DNA from: an uncultured Cellulomonas sp.
GTDB taxonomy: Bacteria > Actinomycetota > Actinomycetes > Actinomycetales > Cellulomonadaceae
Assembly: GCF_947494015.1 (NCBI RefSeq)
Contig: NZ_CANLTL010000006.1
Span: 1-64,000, forward strand
DNA length: 64,000 nucleotides
Direction of reading: 5' to 3'
Shown here: in pieces, positions 23,308-32,220 of the stretch
Numbering within the stretch: position 1 is the stretch's first letter
Layout of the letters: each line of letters opens with the position of its first letter
Notes under the pieces: generated by a model
The model's input: only the letters and a program-made list of their open reading frames with translations
Told to the model about the DNA's origin: nothing
Databases searched by the model: none
Made by a program: the position numbers and the translations under genes

Positions 23308-25134
23308 TCACACCCGCGCCCGGGACGCCCGCACGAGCAGCGCACCGAGCAGGGCGAGACCGAGCGCGGACACCAGCAGGCCGGCCGGCTCCGACCCGGT
23401 CTGCGCCAGCGACGGCGCCGCGGACGGCGCAGCGGTGGTCGACGGCGCCAGGGCGGTCGCCCCAATCGAGCTGCCGCCCGCCGCGGCGGCCGTGAACGGC
23501 CTCGCGGTGCCCGACGGCGGCGCGGTGAGCACGGCGGAGCCGGTCCCCGGCTGCGACGCCGACGGGGCCGCCTGGGCGACCGGACCCGTGGTCGCGTCGT
23601 CGACGGACGCCGTCGAGACCCGCACGGGCAGCGCAGGGGTGGGTCGCGCGGGCCCGGCCACGACGGCCGCCGCGACGAGGCCGGCGGTCGCGGCGTCGGC
23701 GGCTGCGCCGGCGTCCTCGAGCACCAAGGCCGGGGTCGGTGCCGGCTCGGGGACGGGGACGGCCTCGGGGGGTGCGGTCGGAGCGCCGTCGACCCCCGGG
23801 GCGCGGCCGGTGGCAGCTCCGGTGACGTTTCCGGTGGCGACAGTCGGGGCGAACGTCGCGTCCGTCGTCTGACCGTAGGCGTCGACGACGCGGACGGTGG
23901 CGGGCGTCGCCGCACCGGTGAAGCCGCCGTCGGGGGCGAACCGCACGGCCGCCGCGACCGCGTCCACCGCGTAGACCCCCTCGCCGGGCACGACCACGGT
24001 GGGCGCCTCGGTGCCGCCCGCGTCCACCAGCGTCACCCGGCCGCCGTCGGGCACGGGGACGGTGACGACCTGGTGGAGGCCGGGCGCACCGGTGGTCTGC
24101 GTGCCGACCGCGAACGGCGCCGCGGGCAGCCCGACCGTCGGGCTCACGGTCACCCACCGGTCCTCGCCCGTGGCGTCGGTGACGGACACCAGGGCGGGCA
24201 TCGCGTCGCCGAGGAAGCCGGCGACCGGGCTGAACGTCACCGTGCCGGTGGTCGGGTCGAGGGCGTAGACGCCCTGCCCGTCGACGGTGACCGACGTGGC
24301 CGGTGCACCGTCCGCGCCGATCAGGGCGACACCTCCGCCGACCGGCGCGACGACCATCGTCACCTGCACGTCGGTCCCCACGCCCGACGTCGCCCGGGCG
24401 GACGGCGTCGCGCCGACGGGCACGACCGTGGCGGTGTACACGCCGTCGGCGGCGCGACCCAGGGCGTCGACCCGGCGGACCGCCACCGCGGGGGCGTCCC
24501 CGAGCCAGTCCTGCCCGGGGGTGAACGTCAGCACCCCGGTGGACGGGTCGAGCGTCGTGGTGCCCGCGTCGGTGACCAGGGACGTCGCCGGCTCCCCCAG
24601 GGGGTCGAGGAGCGTGACCGCACCGCCGGGCGGCACGTCGAGCGGGACGACGGGGCTCTGCGGGGCCGTGCGCGGCCCGACGGAGCGGACGTCGAACGCC
24701 GCCGGGGCGGCCGGCGCGTGCACGTGCGCCGTGACGACCCCGCTCGCCGTCCCACCGTCGCGGTCGCGCAGCCGGTAGCCGACCGTCGCCGTGTCGCCGG
24801 CGACCCCGGGCGCGGGGGTGAAGGTGACGACCCCGCTGGCCGGGTCGAGCACGAAGTGCCCGCCGGGCACGTCGACCGCGTCGGCGGGCGCGCCGGCGGC
24901 GCCGACCAGCACGACCGAGCCGCCGACCGGGACGGGCGCGGCGACGGCCTGGGTCAGCGGCGCCACACCCGCCGAGGCGAGTGCGGGCGCCGGCTCCGCC
25001 GACGCGGAGGCGGCGGCAGCGGGCGCCGCGACCGCGGGCACGGTGCCGACCGCGAGGAAGCCGGCACCGAGCGCGGCCACCGCCAGCAGGCGGCGTCGTG
25101 CACGCCGGGGGGACGGGGCACGGTCAGCGGTCAC
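23308..25134 (-). CDS. Secreted cell-wall-anchored protein with CshA-type repeats and C-terminal LAXTG sorting signal
   Basis: Signal peptide; four repeats of G(V/T)(V/L)TFTP-like motif; C-term LAQTGSEPAGLLVSALGLALLGALLVRASRARV. Confidence 0.82.
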   Translation of the reverse strand: MTADRAPSPRRARRRLLAVAALGAGFLAVGTVPAVAAPAAAASASAEPAPALASAGVAPLTQAVAAPVPVGGSVVLVGAAGAPADAVDVPGGHFVLDPASGVVTFTPAPGVAGDTATVGYRLRDRDGGTASGVVTAHVHAPAAPAAFDVRSVGPRTAPQSPVVPLDVPPGGAVTLLDPLGEPATSLVTDAGTTTLDPSTGVLTFTPGQDWLGDAPAVAVRRVDALGRAADGVYTATVVPVGATPSARATSGVGTDVQVTMVVAPVGGGVALIGADGAPATSVTVDGQGVYALDPTTGTVTFSPVAGFLGDAMPALVSVTDATGEDRWVTVSPTVGLPAAPFAVGTQTTGAPGLHQVVTVPVPDGGRVTLVDAGGTEAPTVVVPGEGVYAVDAVAAAVRFAPDGGFTGAATPATVRVVDAYGQTTDATFAPTVATGNVTGAATGRAPGVDGAPTAPPEAVPVPEPAPTPALVLEDAGAAADAATAGLVAAAVVAGPARPTPALPVRVSTASVDDATTGPVAQAAPSASQPGTGSAVLTAPPSGTARPFTAAAAGGSSIGATALAPSTTAAPSAAPSLAQTGSEPAGLLVSALGLALLGALLVRASRARV

Positions 25135-25329
25135 GGGGGCTGCCTCCTGGTCGACGGCGCTCCCGACGGGCAGCGCTCACACCCTCGGCATCGGGCGATC
25201 CCGGGCCGGTCTGAACGGTCCGGCGGTCACGTCACCCGGGTGCCGGAGTGCGGCGGCCCGGTCCGCACGCATCCGGGGGAACCTGCGGAGCGGCCCGCAC
25301 CCGGCGGCGACGCGCACCGATGGGCAGGC

Positions 25330-25821
25330 ATGACCCTCAACCTCATCTGGTCCCAGACCTCCGCCGGCGTGCTGGGCGGCGCCACGGGCGCCGCACCGTG
25401 GACCCTGCCCGAGGACGTCGAGCACGTCCGGCGCCTGACCGCCGGGTGCCCGGTCCTCCTGAGCCGCGCCGCGTGGGACGCCCTGCCCGGGCCGCTGCGG
25501 CCGCTGCCCGACCCGGACACCATCGTGCTGACCCGCGACCGCGCGTGGTCCGCCGCCGGCGTCACGGTCGTCGCCGACGTCGACGCCGCCCTGACCGCGA
25601 CGGCCGGCCGCCGAACCTGGGTGCTCGGCGCCGGCCGGGACCACCCCGAGCTGCTCGCACTCGCCGACCGGGTGGAGATCACCGAGGTCGATCTCGACGT
25701 CCCCGGCGACGTCGTCGCGCCGGTGCTGGGGCACCGGGTGTGGTCGAGCGTGACCCAGGCGTGGCGGGTCTCGAGCAGCGGGGTGCAGTACCGGTTCGCG
25801 TCCTACCTGCGCGCGGCCTGA
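25330..25821 (+). CDS. Dihydrofolate reductase-like protein (divergent)
   Basis: MTLNLIWSQTSAGVLGGATGAAPWTLPEDVEHVRRLTAG...LADRVEITEVDLDVPGDVVAPVL. Confidence 0.75.
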   Translation: MTLNLIWSQTSAGVLGGATGAAPWTLPEDVEHVRRLTAGCPVLLSRAAWDALPGPLRPLPDPDTIVLTRDRAWSAAGVTVVADVDAALTATAGRRTWVLGAGRDHPELLALADRVEITEVDLDVPGDVVAPVLGHRVWSSVTQAWRVSSSGVQYRFASYLRAA

Positions 25822-25923
25822 CCTGTTCGCCGCTGTCTCTCGACGGCGGACCGACCGGCCCGAGGACGACGAAGGCTCCGATCGGCGTGGTACCGACCAG
25901 GGCCTCGAACCTGCTCAGATCTG

Positions 25924-25996
25924 TGCGCCCGAAGGGATTCGAACCCCCAACCTTCTGATCCGTAGTCAGATGCTCTATCCGTTGAGCTACGGGCGC
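25924..25996 (-). tRNA. tRNA-Arg (ACG)
   Basis: gcgcccgtagctcaacggatagagcatctgaCTACGGAtcagaaggttgggggttcgaatcccttcgggcgca; cloverleaf, 7-nt loop CTACGGA. Confidence 0.95.
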
Positions 25997-26149
25997 GTGG
26001 CCTCACGGCCGCCGCCAACGATAGCGTCCCGGCGCCGCACGCCCAAACCGGGCGGCCGCCGACGGCCGTGGGGTGGGTCACGCAGCGACCCTCGGGAGCA
26101 CCGCGGGGCAGGCGCCGCGGAGTGGGCGCCGCGGAGCACAGACGACGAC

Positions 26150-26178
26150 GGCCCCGGCTCACAGAAGGAGCCGGGGCC
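26150..26178 (-). terminator. Hairpin downstream of tRNA-Ser(GCT)
   Basis: ggccccggctc-acagaag-gagccggggcc perfect 11-bp stem. Confidence 0.8.
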
Positions 26179-26186
26179 GTGCGATG

Positions 26187-26275
26187 CGGAGACGGTGGGA
26201 TTTGAACCCACGGAAGGGTTGCCCCTTCACGACCTTAGCAGGGTCGCGCACTAGACCTGGCTATGCGACGTCTCC
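26187..26275 (-). tRNA. tRNA-Ser (GCT)
   Basis: ggagacgtcgcatagcc...cgaccCTGCTAAggtcg...gggttcaaatcccaccgtctccg; long variable arm. Confidence 0.95.
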
Positions 26276-26403
26276 AGGCTCGCACAGGCTACCCGCCCGG
26301 CGGACCGGCTCGCAAAGCGCGCACCGGTCGCCCGATGGGCCGCCCGTCCATTCCCAGCGACGGGCCGGACGGGTATGTTCGTGCGGCCTGCGAGGAGGTC
26401 ACC

Positions 26404-26907
26404 GTGCCCTACACCGTCATCACCATCCGCCCCGAGCACTGGGTCGAGTTCCGGGAGATCCGGCTGCGGATGCTGGCCGACACCCCGATCGCCTTCGGTG
26501 AGACGCTCGACCACGCGCGGGGCACCTCGGACGCGGGGTGGGTGGCACGGGTGGCCCGCGCGACGCAGCCCGACCGCACCGCCGTCGCCGCGGTGGACGA
26601 CGACGGCGCGTGGATCGGCACCATGAGCGCGTACCTGTCCGAGCCGGGCGTCGCCACGGTCGCGGCGGTGTGGGTCGACCCCGAGCACCGCGGCGGCGAG
26701 GCCGGCGTGACCGACCGGTTGATGGAGGCGCTGGTCGAGTGGGCCCGCACCACCGCTCGCGCCACGGCGATGCGGCTCACCGTCCACGAGGACAACGAGC
26801 GCGCCGCCGCCTACTTCGAGCGGGTCGGCTTTGCACCCACCGGCGAGACGCAGCCGTACGAGCTCGAGCCCGGCGGTTCGCTCCGCGTCATGCAGCGCGA
26901 CCTGTGA
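26404..26907 (+). CDS. GNAT family N-acetyltransferase
   Basis: VPYTVITIRPEHWVEFREIRLRMLADTPIAFGETL...AAVWVDPEHRGGEAGVTDRLMEALVEWAR...LTVHEDNERAAAYFERVGF. Confidence 0.9.
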   Translation: MPYTVITIRPEHWVEFREIRLRMLADTPIAFGETLDHARGTSDAGWVARVARATQPDRTAVAAVDDDGAWIGTMSAYLSEPGVATVAAVWVDPEHRGGEAGVTDRLMEALVEWARTTARATAMRLTVHEDNERAAAYFERVGFAPTGETQPYELEPGGSLRVMQRDL

Positions 26908-26952
26908 CGGGCTGACCGGACATCCCGCCCCCGGTCGCCCGCGCGCGGCCCC

Positions 26953-27510
26953 TCACGGCATGGTGCGGATCGGCTCACCGTCGGTGCCCACGACCCACCA
27001 GACGTCGTTGACCGCCTGACCCGTCGTCTCCCCCGGCGCCGTGTCGTTCTGCCAGAGGTACAGCGGCCAGTCCCCGTAGGTCACCTGGGTGGTGCCGTCG
27101 GTCCGCTCCACCGTGCCGAGCAGGGAGTCGTCGAGCCCCTCGCCGACCGTCGCCTCGCCCTCGGTCAGCAGCGGGGGCCATGCCACCGCGCAGTCGTCGT
27201 AGCAGGTGCTCTCGCCCGTCTCGGCGTCGGGGTCGAACATGTACAGGGTCATCCCGTCGCCGTCCACCAGGACCTCGCCGAGGGACGTCGTCGCGGCGTC
27301 GACGGTTGCGGCGTCGCCGGCGGGCTCCGCGGCCTCGGTCGGCTCCTCGGTCGGCGTCTCGTCGTCCTCGGGCGGGCTCGGCGAGACGTCGGGCTGCTCC
27401 ACCGCGTCGCCGGGGGCGACGTCCGTGTCGCCGTCGTCGGCGCCGCTGCACCCGGCCAGCGCGACCAGTGCGATCCCCACCACCGCTGTGCGCCTCATCC
27501 GCATCCGCAT
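26953..27510 (-). CDS. Lipoprotein with secreted repeats of unknown function (COG4315-like)
   Basis: Lipobox VALAGCSG; GEVLVDGDGMTLYMFDPDAETGESTCYDDCAVAWPPLLTEGE and YGDWPLYLWQNDTAPGETTGQAVNDVWWVV. Confidence 0.87.
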   Translation of the reverse strand: MRMRMRRTAVVGIALVALAGCSGADDGDTDVAPGDAVEQPDVSPSPPEDDETPTEEPTEAAEPAGDAATVDAATTSLGEVLVDGDGMTLYMFDPDAETGESTCYDDCAVAWPPLLTEGEATVGEGLDDSLLGTVERTDGTTQVTYGDWPLYLWQNDTAPGETTGQAVNDVWWVVGTDGEPIRTMP

Positions 27511-27593
27511 CGTCGTCACCCGTTCCCCTGCCGCGCGGGCGCCCGGCCGGCGACCGCTCTCACCCGGGGACACGCGCAGGGAGGCGCCGTGGT

Positions 27594-28334
27594 TCACCGT
27601 GCCGCGCGCAGCAGGACCGTCCCGTCCTCCGCGAGGACCTCGAGCCGGTCGATGTCCGGGGCGCGCACCGCGGTGGCGGCGTCGATCGTCAGCTCACGCC
27701 CCGCGACGGCGTTCCAGGTGGCCACCTGCTGGCTGGTCCCGGCGGTGTCGTGGACGACGAGCGAGTAGCGCAGCTGCTCACCGTCCGCGACGGTCGCCAG
27801 CTCCGGCGGGTAGGCGCACTCCAGCTCGATCTTGGTGCCCCAGGCGACCTCGCGCAGGCTCGCGCTGGCGGACAGCTCCGTGGCCCCCAGGGCGCTGAAG
27901 TCGACCTGGGCCGTGGGCGGCGGCGGCTCGTCACGGCCACCGGCGCCCGGCCCGAACCACGCCAGGGCGGCCACGACCAGCGCGGCCGCCGCGGTGGTCA
28001 GCGCGCTCGCCCAGCGCAGCGTCCGCACCCGCCGCTCGCGCCGGTCCTCGCGCTCACCGGCGTCGACCACCCGGGCCAGCACCGCCGAGGACGCCCCGGC
28101 GTCCGCGCCGTCGTCGTCGGCTGCGGTGACGTCGTCGAGGGACTCCACGACGTCGGCGGGAAGGCGCCGCAGCACTCCGGGCAGGCCGGCCAGCTCGGTG
28201 ACCGAGCGCGTGCACGCATCGCAGGTCTGCAGGTGCGCCTCGTAGCGCGCGCGCTCCTGCGGCGACAGCGCACCCAGGACGTAGGCCGCGTCGTCCATCT
28301 CGAACGGGTCCGGCGCGACGTCGGAGGTACTCAT
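27594..28334 (-). CDS. Anti-sigma factor with ZAS (HxxxCxxC) zinc finger and TM helix
   Basis: YEAHLQTCDACTRSV; one TM; start overlaps ECF sigma stop (28331-28334). Confidence 0.88.
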   Translation of the reverse strand: MSTSDVAPDPFEMDDAAYVLGALSPQERARYEAHLQTCDACTRSVTELAGLPGVLRRLPADVVESLDDVTAADDDGADAGASSAVLARVVDAGEREDRRERRVRTLRWASALTTAAAALVVAALAWFGPGAGGRDEPPPPTAQVDFSALGATELSASASLREVAWGTKIELECAYPPELATVADGEQLRYSLVVHDTAGTSQQVATWNAVAGRELTIDAATAVRAPDIDRLEVLAEDGTVLLRAAR

Positions 28335-28840
28335 CCCACCACCCCCATCTCCTGGAGCACGAGCCGCAGCGCGCGCAGCGCGTAGTGCGTCCGTGACTTG
28401 ACCGTCCCGGCCGGGATCCCGAGCCGCTCCGCCGCGTCGCTGACGGACCGGCCCAGGAAGTAGCACTCGACGAGGACCTTGCGATGGTCCGCCGAAAGTC
28501 GCGCGAGCGCCTCCGCGACCAGCCAGGTCTGCAGCGCGTCGTCGGTCTCGTCGCGGCCGCCGTGGTCGGGCACCTCGCCGGTGGTCACCTCCAGACGCGT
28601 GCGGCTGGACCGCCAGTCGTCGATGACCAGGTTCCGGGCGACCGTGAACAGCCACGCCTGGCGGGCGTCGCGGTCGGCCTCGAGGACGCGCGACGAGCGC
28701 CAGGCCCGCAGCAGCGTCTCCTGCACGACGTCCTCGGCCCGCCCCCGGTCGCCGCCGGTCAGGCGCATGGCGTACCGCCACAGGGCGGGCCCGCACTCAC
28801 CGTGCAGGTCCCGCATCAGGTCCGCTCTGCTGGCCGCCAC
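28331..28840 (-). CDS. ECF-family RNA polymerase sigma factor
   Basis: MRLTGGDRGRAEDVVQETLLRAWRSSRVL...AWLFTVARNLVIDDWRSSR...GIPAGTVKSRTHYALRALR. Confidence 0.93.
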   Translation of the reverse strand: MAASRADLMRDLHGECGPALWRYAMRLTGGDRGRAEDVVQETLLRAWRSSRVLEADRDARQAWLFTVARNLVIDDWRSSRTRLEVTTGEVPDHGGRDETDDALQTWLVAEALARLSADHRKVLVECYFLGRSVSDAAERLGIPAGTVKSRTHYALRALRLVLQEMGVVG

Positions 28841-28947
28841 GCCGCACCTCCCGACCTGACCACGAACGGCGGCGGCGTTCCGTTCACCGCCGCGCTCACG
28901 CTAGGGCAGCGACGCCGTCCGTCACGGCCGAACGGCCCGGTGGCCGG

Positions 28948-30297
28948 TCAGTGCGAGCAGCCGCCCGGGCCGTGCGCCGGCACGGGAGCGCCCGGCTCGT
29001 CGGCGACCGCACCACCGGCGACCGCAGCACCGGTGACCGCACCGTCCGCGACCGCACCACCCGCGGGGTGCCCGCCGTCGCCCAGCCCGCGGTCGTCGCG
29101 GAAGACGACGCCCTCCTTGAGCACCATGACGACCCGGCGCATCGCGCCGATGTCCCGGGTGGGGTCGCCGTCCACGAGCAGCAGGTCGGCGAGCTTGCCG
29201 ACCTCGACCGTGCCGACGGCGTGCAGCAGGTCCACGTTCTCAGCGGAGTGCCGGGTGCCGGCCACGATCGCCTGCATCGGGGACAGCCCCGCGGCGACCA
29301 TGAGCTCCAGCTCGTGCGCCATGTCGTCGTGGCGGTTGAACGGCGTCCCGGCGTCCGTGCCGGCCGCGATCCGCAGGCCCGACCGCACGGCCGCGGTGAA
29401 CCCGTCGATGCTGGCCTGCCGCTGCCGCTCCGCCTTGGTCACCACCCACGCCGGCACGTCGGCGGCGTGGTCCAGGATGCCGGCGAGCGCGCTCAGGGTC
29501 GGGACGAGGAACGCGCCCTGCCCGACGGCGAGGTCCAGCGCCTCGTCGTCGAGGTAGAAGCCGTGCTCGATCGAGTCGATCCCGGCGCGCAGGGCGTTCT
29601 TGATGCCGGCGTTGCCGATCGCGTGCGTCGTCACCCGCTTGCCGGCGCTGTGCGCGACGTCGGCCACCACCCGCAGCTCGTCGACGGTCAGCGACGCGTG
29701 CGCGGGGTCGACCCCGGAGGTCAGCACCCCACCGGTGGCCATGACCTTGATGAAGTCGGCGCCGGACTTGAGCTCCTGGCGGGTCGCGCGGCGCACGTCG
29801 TCGGGCCCGTCCGCCTCGTTGCCCATGAAGTGCCCGTGCCCGCCGGTCATCGTGATGACCCGGCCCGCCGCCCGCACCCGGGGGCCCTCGACCAGGCCGT
29901 CCGCGATCGCCCGGCCCAGGTCGATCGCGATCCCGCTCGGCGCGCCGCAGTCGCGCACCGTCGTCACCCCGGACTCGACCGTGAACCGTGCGTTGCGCGC
30001 GGCCCGCAGGGTGCCCAGCGGCACGGTGTCGTCGCGGACCTGCGCGGCCAGGTCGGGGGCGCCGTCGTTGGCGAGGTGCACGTGCGCGTTGACCATGCCC
30101 GGGAGCAGGGTGCGGCCGCCGCAGTCGCGGATGCGCTCGGGCGCGAACGCGGGGGCCTGGGCGGTCGGCCCGATCCAGGCGATGCGTCCGCCGTCGACGA
30201 CGACCGACCGGCCCGGCGCGGGCGGGGCACCGGTCCCGTCGACGACGACGACGTCGCGCAGCAGCAGTGCGTCCGTGCCGTCCGGCAGCTCGGTCAT
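28948..30297 (-). CDS. Metal-dependent amidohydrolase family protein
   Basis: GGRTLLPGMVNAHVHLA...GADFIKVMATGG...TTHAIGNAGIKNALRAGIDSIEHGF...IAAGTDAGTPFNRHDDM. Confidence 0.9.
   Translation of the reverse strand: MTELPDGTDALLLRDVVVVDGTGAPPAPGRSVVVDGGRIAWIGPTAQAPAFAPERIRDCGGRTLLPGMVNAHVHLANDGAPDLAAQVRDDTVPLGTLRAARNARFTVESGVTTVRDCGAPSGIAIDLGRAIADGLVEGPRVRAAGRVITMTGGHGHFMGNEADGPDDVRRATRQELKSGADFIKVMATGGVLTSGVDPAHASLTVDELRVVADVAHSAGKRVTTHAIGNAGIKNALRAGIDSIEHGFYLDDEALDLAVGQGAFLVPTLSALAGILDHAADVPAWVVTKAERQRQASIDGFTAAVRSGLRIAAGTDAGTPFNRHDDMAHELELMVAAGLSPMQAIVAGTRHSAENVDLLHAVGTVEVGKLADLLLVDGDPTRDIGAMRRVVMVLKEGVVFRDDRGLGDGGHPAGGAVADGAVTGAAVAGGAVADEPGAPVPAHGPGGCSH
29003..29062 (-). repeat. 15-bp coding tandem repeat x4 in C-terminal tail of the amidohydrolase
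   Basis: + strand units gcgaccgcaccaccg/gcgaccgcagcaccg/gtgaccgcaccgtcc/gcgaccgcaccaccc; encodes GGAVADGAVTGAAVAGGAVAD. Confidence 0.85.
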
Positions 30298-30356
30298 CGC
30301 GGGACCCTTCGCTCGTGTGCCGGCGCCAGCCGGCCTGTACCGGTGGACCGGCATGG

Positions 30357-30448
30357 CGGAGGGCGTGGGATTCGAACCCACGAGGACGGGGGTGTCCCGC
30401 CCCAACGGTTTTCAAGACCGTCTCTTTCGGCCGCTCAGACAGCCCTCC
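30357..30448 (-). tRNA. tRNA-Ser (TGA)
   Basis: ggagggctgtctgagcggccgaaagagacggtCTTGAAAaccgt...gggttcgaatcccacgccctccg; long variable arm. Confidence 0.95.
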
Positions 30449-30493
30449 GGTGCGCACGACATCATGCCAGCCACGGTGGCTAGGGTCGTCGTC

Positions 30494-31471
30494 GTGCATG
30501 CCGTGACCGTCCCGCAGCCCGGCGGGCCCGACGCCCTGGTCCTGTCCGAGGTCCCCGACCCCGTCCCGGCTCCGGGGCAGGTCCTGGTCGACGTCGCCGC
30601 CGCGGGGGTCAACCGCGCCGACCTGCTGCAGCGGGAGGGCCACTACCCGTCCCCGCCCGGCGCGCCGCCGTGGCCGGGCCTCGAGGTCTCCGGGACGGTC
30701 GCCGCCGTCGGCGACGGCGCCGGGCGGTGGGCCGTCGGGGACGCGGTCTGCGCGCTGCTGGCGGGCGGCGGGTACGCCGAGCGCGTCGTCGTGGACGCGG
30801 GCCACGTGCTGCCGGTGCCCGACGGCGTCGACCTCGTGGACGCCGCCGGCCTGCCGGAGGCCGTCTGCACCGCCTGGTCCAACCTGGTCGACGTCGGCCG
30901 GCTGCGTGCCGGCGAGACCGTGCTGATCCACGGCGGGTCCGGCGGGGTCGGGTCGATCGCGATCCAGCTGGCCGCCGCCCGCGGGGCGCGCGTGCTGACC
31001 ACGGCCGGCGGGCCCGAGCGTGCGGCACGCTGCCGGGACCTCGGCGCGGACGTCGCCATCGACCACCGGGCCGACGACGTGGTCGCGGCCGTCCGCACCG
31101 CCACGGACGGGCGGGGCGTGGACGTGGTCCTGGACGTCCTCGGCGCCGGTGCGCTCGCCGCGAACCTCGAGTCCCTGGCGACCGGCGGACGGCTGGTCGT
31201 GATCGGGATGCAGCGGGGGCGGCGGGCCGAGCTGGACCTGGGGGTGCTGCTGGCCAAGCGTGCGACCGTGGTGGGCACGACCCTGCGGTCGCGCCCCACG
31301 GCGGAGAAGTCCGCCCTCGTCGCCGCGGTCCGCGAGCACGTCTGGCCGCTGGTGGCCGGGGGCGACGTCCGGCCGGTGGTGCACGCCCGCATCCCGCTCG
31401 CCGAGGCGCCGCGGGCCCACACCGAGCTCGACGGCGGCGACGTCTTCGGCAAGCTGCTGCTGGTGCCCTGA
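30494..31471 (+). CDS. Zinc-type NAD(P)H:quinone oxidoreductase (MDR family)
   Basis: VHAVTVPQPGGPDALVLSEVPDPVPAPGQVLVDVAAAGVNRADLLQREGHYP...LIHGGSGGVGSIAIQLA. Confidence 0.92.
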   Translation: MHAVTVPQPGGPDALVLSEVPDPVPAPGQVLVDVAAAGVNRADLLQREGHYPSPPGAPPWPGLEVSGTVAAVGDGAGRWAVGDAVCALLAGGGYAERVVVDAGHVLPVPDGVDLVDAAGLPEAVCTAWSNLVDVGRLRAGETVLIHGGSGGVGSIAIQLAAARGARVLTTAGGPERAARCRDLGADVAIDHRADDVVAAVRTATDGRGVDVVLDVLGAGALAANLESLATGGRLVVIGMQRGRRAELDLGVLLAKRATVVGTTLRSRPTAEKSALVAAVREHVWPLVAGGDVRPVVHARIPLAEAPRAHTELDGGDVFGKLLLVP

Positions 31472-31534
31472 CCCGACCGGCGACGGCCCGGCGCCCACGT
31501 GCGGCGCGGCGCGGCGCGTGGTGATGATGGAGCC

Positions 31535-32212
31535 ATGACCACCCCTGCCGCACCGGGCCCGGCGCCGTCCGGGTCCCCCGTCCCCGCGCACGACGCCGCC
31601 ACCGGGGACCCTGCCCAGCCGCGGATCGTCGTCGTCGGCCCCGACGGGCGCCCGGCGGCCGGTGCCCCCGAGGGGGACGCCGAGCCGCACACCGGGTCGG
31701 ACGGCGGGCCGGACGGCGGGTCGGACGGCGGGGCGGACGGGGACCCGGAGGACCCGCGCGCGCTGGTCGACCAGCCGACCAAGGTCATGCGCATCGGCAC
31801 GATGGTCAAGCAGCTGCTCGAGGAGGTCCGCAGCGCGCCGCTCGACGAGGCGGCCCGGTCGCGGCTCGCGGCGATCCACGCCCGGTCCGTGCGCGAGCTC
31901 GAGGACGGGCTGTCGCCGGAGCTGGTCGCGGAGCTGCGCCGGATCACCCTGCCGCTGGGCGAGGGGACCGCGCCGTCGGACGCCGAGCTGCGGGTCGCGC
32001 ACGCGCAGCTGGTCGGCTGGCTCGAGGGGCTGTTCCACGGCATCCAGACCGCGATGGTCGCCCAGCGGATGGCGACCCAGGCCCAGGCCCAGCTCGCCCA
32101 GATGCGGCACGCCCTGCCGCCCGGGGCCGACGCCGGCCAGCCGGGGCTGCGACCGATGCCGCCGGCCGGGGCCGCCGACGACGTCCGCCCGACCCCCGGT
32201 CAGTACCTGTAG
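31535..32212 (+). CDS. bpa: Bacterial proteasome activator (Bpa / DUF2587)
   Basis: DQPTKVMRIGTMVKQLLEEVRSAPLDEAARSRLAAIHARSVRELEDGLSPELVAEL...GLFHGIQTAMVAQRMATQAQAQLAQMR; C-terminal GQYL. Confidence 0.9.
   Translation: MTTPAAPGPAPSGSPVPAHDAATGDPAQPRIVVVGPDGRPAAGAPEGDAEPHTGSDGGPDGGSDGGADGDPEDPRALVDQPTKVMRIGTMVKQLLEEVRSAPLDEAARSRLAAIHARSVRELEDGLSPELVAELRRITLPLGEGTAPSDAELRVAHAQLVGWLEGLFHGIQTAMVAQRMATQAQAQLAQMRHALPPGADAGQPGLRPMPPAGAADDVRPTPGQYL
31694..31741 (+). repeat. 12-bp coding tandem repeat x4 in bpa linker
   Basis: gggtcggacggc gggccggacggc gggtcggacggc ggggcggacggg = GSDG GPDG GSDG GADG. Confidence 0.85.
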
Positions 32213-32220
32213 CGGCGGCG

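Noticed and set aside
26111-26136. Direct repeat ggcgccgcggag x2 near tRNA-Ser
   Set aside because: Short, GC-rich and adjacent; expected by chance or slippage in this composition.
25924-30448. tRNA genes as integration sites for a genomic island
   Set aside because: No integrase, no duplicated tRNA 3' end (attR) noticed, and flanking genes are ordinary chromosomal genes.
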